From: Svornostia abyssi
GTDB taxonomy: Bacteria; Actinomycetota; Thermoleophilia; Solirubrobacterales; Solirubrobacteraceae
Length of the DNA: 64,000 nt
Assembly: GCA_024666565.1 (NCBI GenBank)
Contig: CP088295.1
Location: 1,178,001 to 1,242,000, forward strand
Direction: 5' to 3'
This document shows, one piece after another, positions 63,007 to 64,000 of this stretch. A model generated the notes under the pieces. That model had not been told where the DNA came from. It saw only the letters and a program-made list of their open reading frames with translations, and searched no databases. The position numbers were made by a program, and so were the translations under genes. Numbering within the stretch: position 1 is the first letter of the stretch; each line of letters begins with the position of its first letter.

Positions 63007-63963
63007 TCACAACCCCAGCCGAGCCGCCCCGATCGCTCCGCCGTAATCGCCGAGTTCGGCGAGCACGAGCGGCGGGGGGTCGGCGTCCTTGAACAGATGC
63101 GGCAGCATCGCCTGCTCGATCCGCGCCCGGTACTCCTCACCCAGGCGCAGCCCGAGCCCGCCGCCGAGCACCACGCGCTCGAGGTCGAGGAGATTCACCG
63201 CGCTGGCGGTCGCGGTGGCGATCGCCTCGACCGCCTCGTCGATCAGCTCGTGCGCCAGGCCGTCGCTCTTCTCCAGCGCCTTGGCCCACACGCTCGACGT
63301 CAGCACGGGCTTGCCCTTCTCGTGCATGAGGTGGAAGAGCATGGTCTTGCGCCCGCGGTCGTGGTGCAGGTGGTGCGCGCGCTTCTGCATCGCGCCGCGG
63401 CCCGCGTAGGCCTCCATGCAGCCGCGCCGGCCGCACGGGCACTGGCGCCCGCCGCTCTTGACGACCATGTGGCCGATCTCGCCCGCCGCGCCGCGGCCGG
63501 CCCATTCGACCCCGTCGAAGATCATCGCGCCGCCCACGCCCGTGCCCCAGAAGACACCGAGCGCAGACGCGACGTCGCGCGCTGCGCCCAGCGCGACCTC
63601 CGCCTGCACCGCGACGCTCACGTCGTTGCCCAGGCGCACCGTGGTGCCCCCAAGCTCAGCGCTGAGCAGCTCGCACACCGGCACGGTCGCGTTGACCCAC
63701 CCGTCGAGGTTGCCGCTGCGCGACAGCGTGCCCGCCTCGGCGTCCACCGCGCCCGGGGCGCCCACGCCGACCGCGTCCAGCGACGACGCCTCGATCCCGG
63801 CGCCCGCCGCCGCCGCGCGCATCGCCTCGGCCAGCGCCGCGATGATCGCGGGCGGCCCGCCGGTGCGGGGCGTCGGTTCACGGTGCTCGCCGACGATCTC
63901 GTTGCTCTCGCTCAGCACGATCGCCTGGATCTTCGTGCCGCCGAGGTCGAGCCCGCCGCGCAT
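63007..63963 (-). CDS. ROK-family sugar kinase (glucokinase-like)
   Basis: 318 aa. The phosphate-binding motif is LDLGGTKIQAIVL at the N-terminus. The ROK signature and zinc site are in GEIGHMVVKSGG and CPCGRRGCMEAYAG, and the C-terminal VVLGGGLGLRLGEEY is adenosine-binding. It phosphorylates a hexose such as glucose; the sugar is not fixed by sequence. ATG 63963 starts MRGGLDLGGTK, and the upstream end of the window (63964-64000) shows no other gene. It heads an apparent operon with the small protein and the nucleotidyltransferase. Confidence 0.92.
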   Translation of the reverse strand: MRGGLDLGGTKIQAIVLSESNEIVGEHREPTPRTGGPPAIIAALAEAMRAAAAGAGIEASSLDAVGVGAPGAVDAEAGTLSRSGNLDGWVNATVPVCELLSAELGGTTVRLGNDVSVAVQAEVALGAARDVASALGVFWGTGVGGAMIFDGVEWAGRGAAGEIGHMVVKSGGRQCPCGRRGCMEAYAGRGAMQKRAHHLHHDRGRKTMLFHLMHEKGKPVLTSSVWAKALEKSDGLAHELIDEAVEAIATATASAVNLLDLERVVLGGGLGLRLGEEYRARIEQAMLPHLFKDADPPPLVLAELGDYGGAIGAARLGL

Positions 63964-64000
63964 CAGACGGTCCTCCCGCGCGCAGCGCGGTACCGCGCGA

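Overview
The window is very GC-rich, densely coded DNA from an actinobacterial chromosome. The type II fatty-acid operon, the InhA-like FabI, the actinobacterial-type sulfatase/FGE pair and the many secreted proteins with basic Ser/Thr/Lys-rich C-termini suggest the Thermoleophilia/Solirubrobacterales side of the phylum; that placement is inference. No plasmid or phage backbone is visible. At least nine genes are broken by single extra bases in short G or C runs (eleven sites), which looks more like a consensus-quality problem than gene decay.

Layout. 1-16.3 kb: a surface-polysaccharide cluster with a GT2 glycosyltransferase, a Wzx-type flippase, three GT-B glycosyltransferases, an acyltransferase-3 protein, three secreted clan-A-like glycoside hydrolases (two are paralogues with a discoidin-like N-terminus), a small membrane protein and an O-antigen-ligase-like protein with a tetratricopeptide-like tail. 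16.4-23.8 kb: an SF2 helicase, an InhA-like FabI, and the operon fabD-fabH-fabG-acpP-fabF followed by a TetR regulator. 23.9-24.4 kb: a tRNA-Lys gene split in its anticodon loop by a 250-nt group I intron, then tRNA-Glu. 24.4-34.2 kb: a AAA ATPase behind a perfect palindrome, a GST-like protein, a lipoprotein set (two DUF4333 proteins and a papain-like lipoprotein), two serine hydrolases, an atypical SDR, an IS110-family element with a long structured non-coding flank, and tRNA-Val. 34.3-40 kb: two secreted proteins, then a formylglycine-generating enzyme overlapping its sulfatase.

39.9-57.7 kb is the most interesting part. Three near-identical palindromes, CCATACC-N4-GGTATGG, lie in three intergenic regions. 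They flank (i) an acetoacetyl-CoA synthetase and a 1013-aa secreted repeat protein, (ii) a multicopper oxidase-YceI-lipase operon and a divergent TetR regulator, and (iii) an operon of a DUF2236 (rubber-oxygenase/MpaB-like) heme protein, a CrtC/AttH-like protein and a ferric-reductase-type flavoprotein. A second multicopper oxidase lies just downstream of group (i)/(ii). DUF2236/Lcp, CrtC and YceI families are each connected with isoprenoid chains in other organisms, so I propose one TetR regulon for oxidation and use of an isoprenoid or similar hydrophobic substrate. This rests on shared operators and family knowledge only.

57.9-64 kb: two tandem secreted YCF48/BNR-type beta-propeller paralogues, then a ROK sugar kinase operon carrying a small protein and a nucleotidyltransferase-fold protein that resembles a toxin-antitoxin pair.
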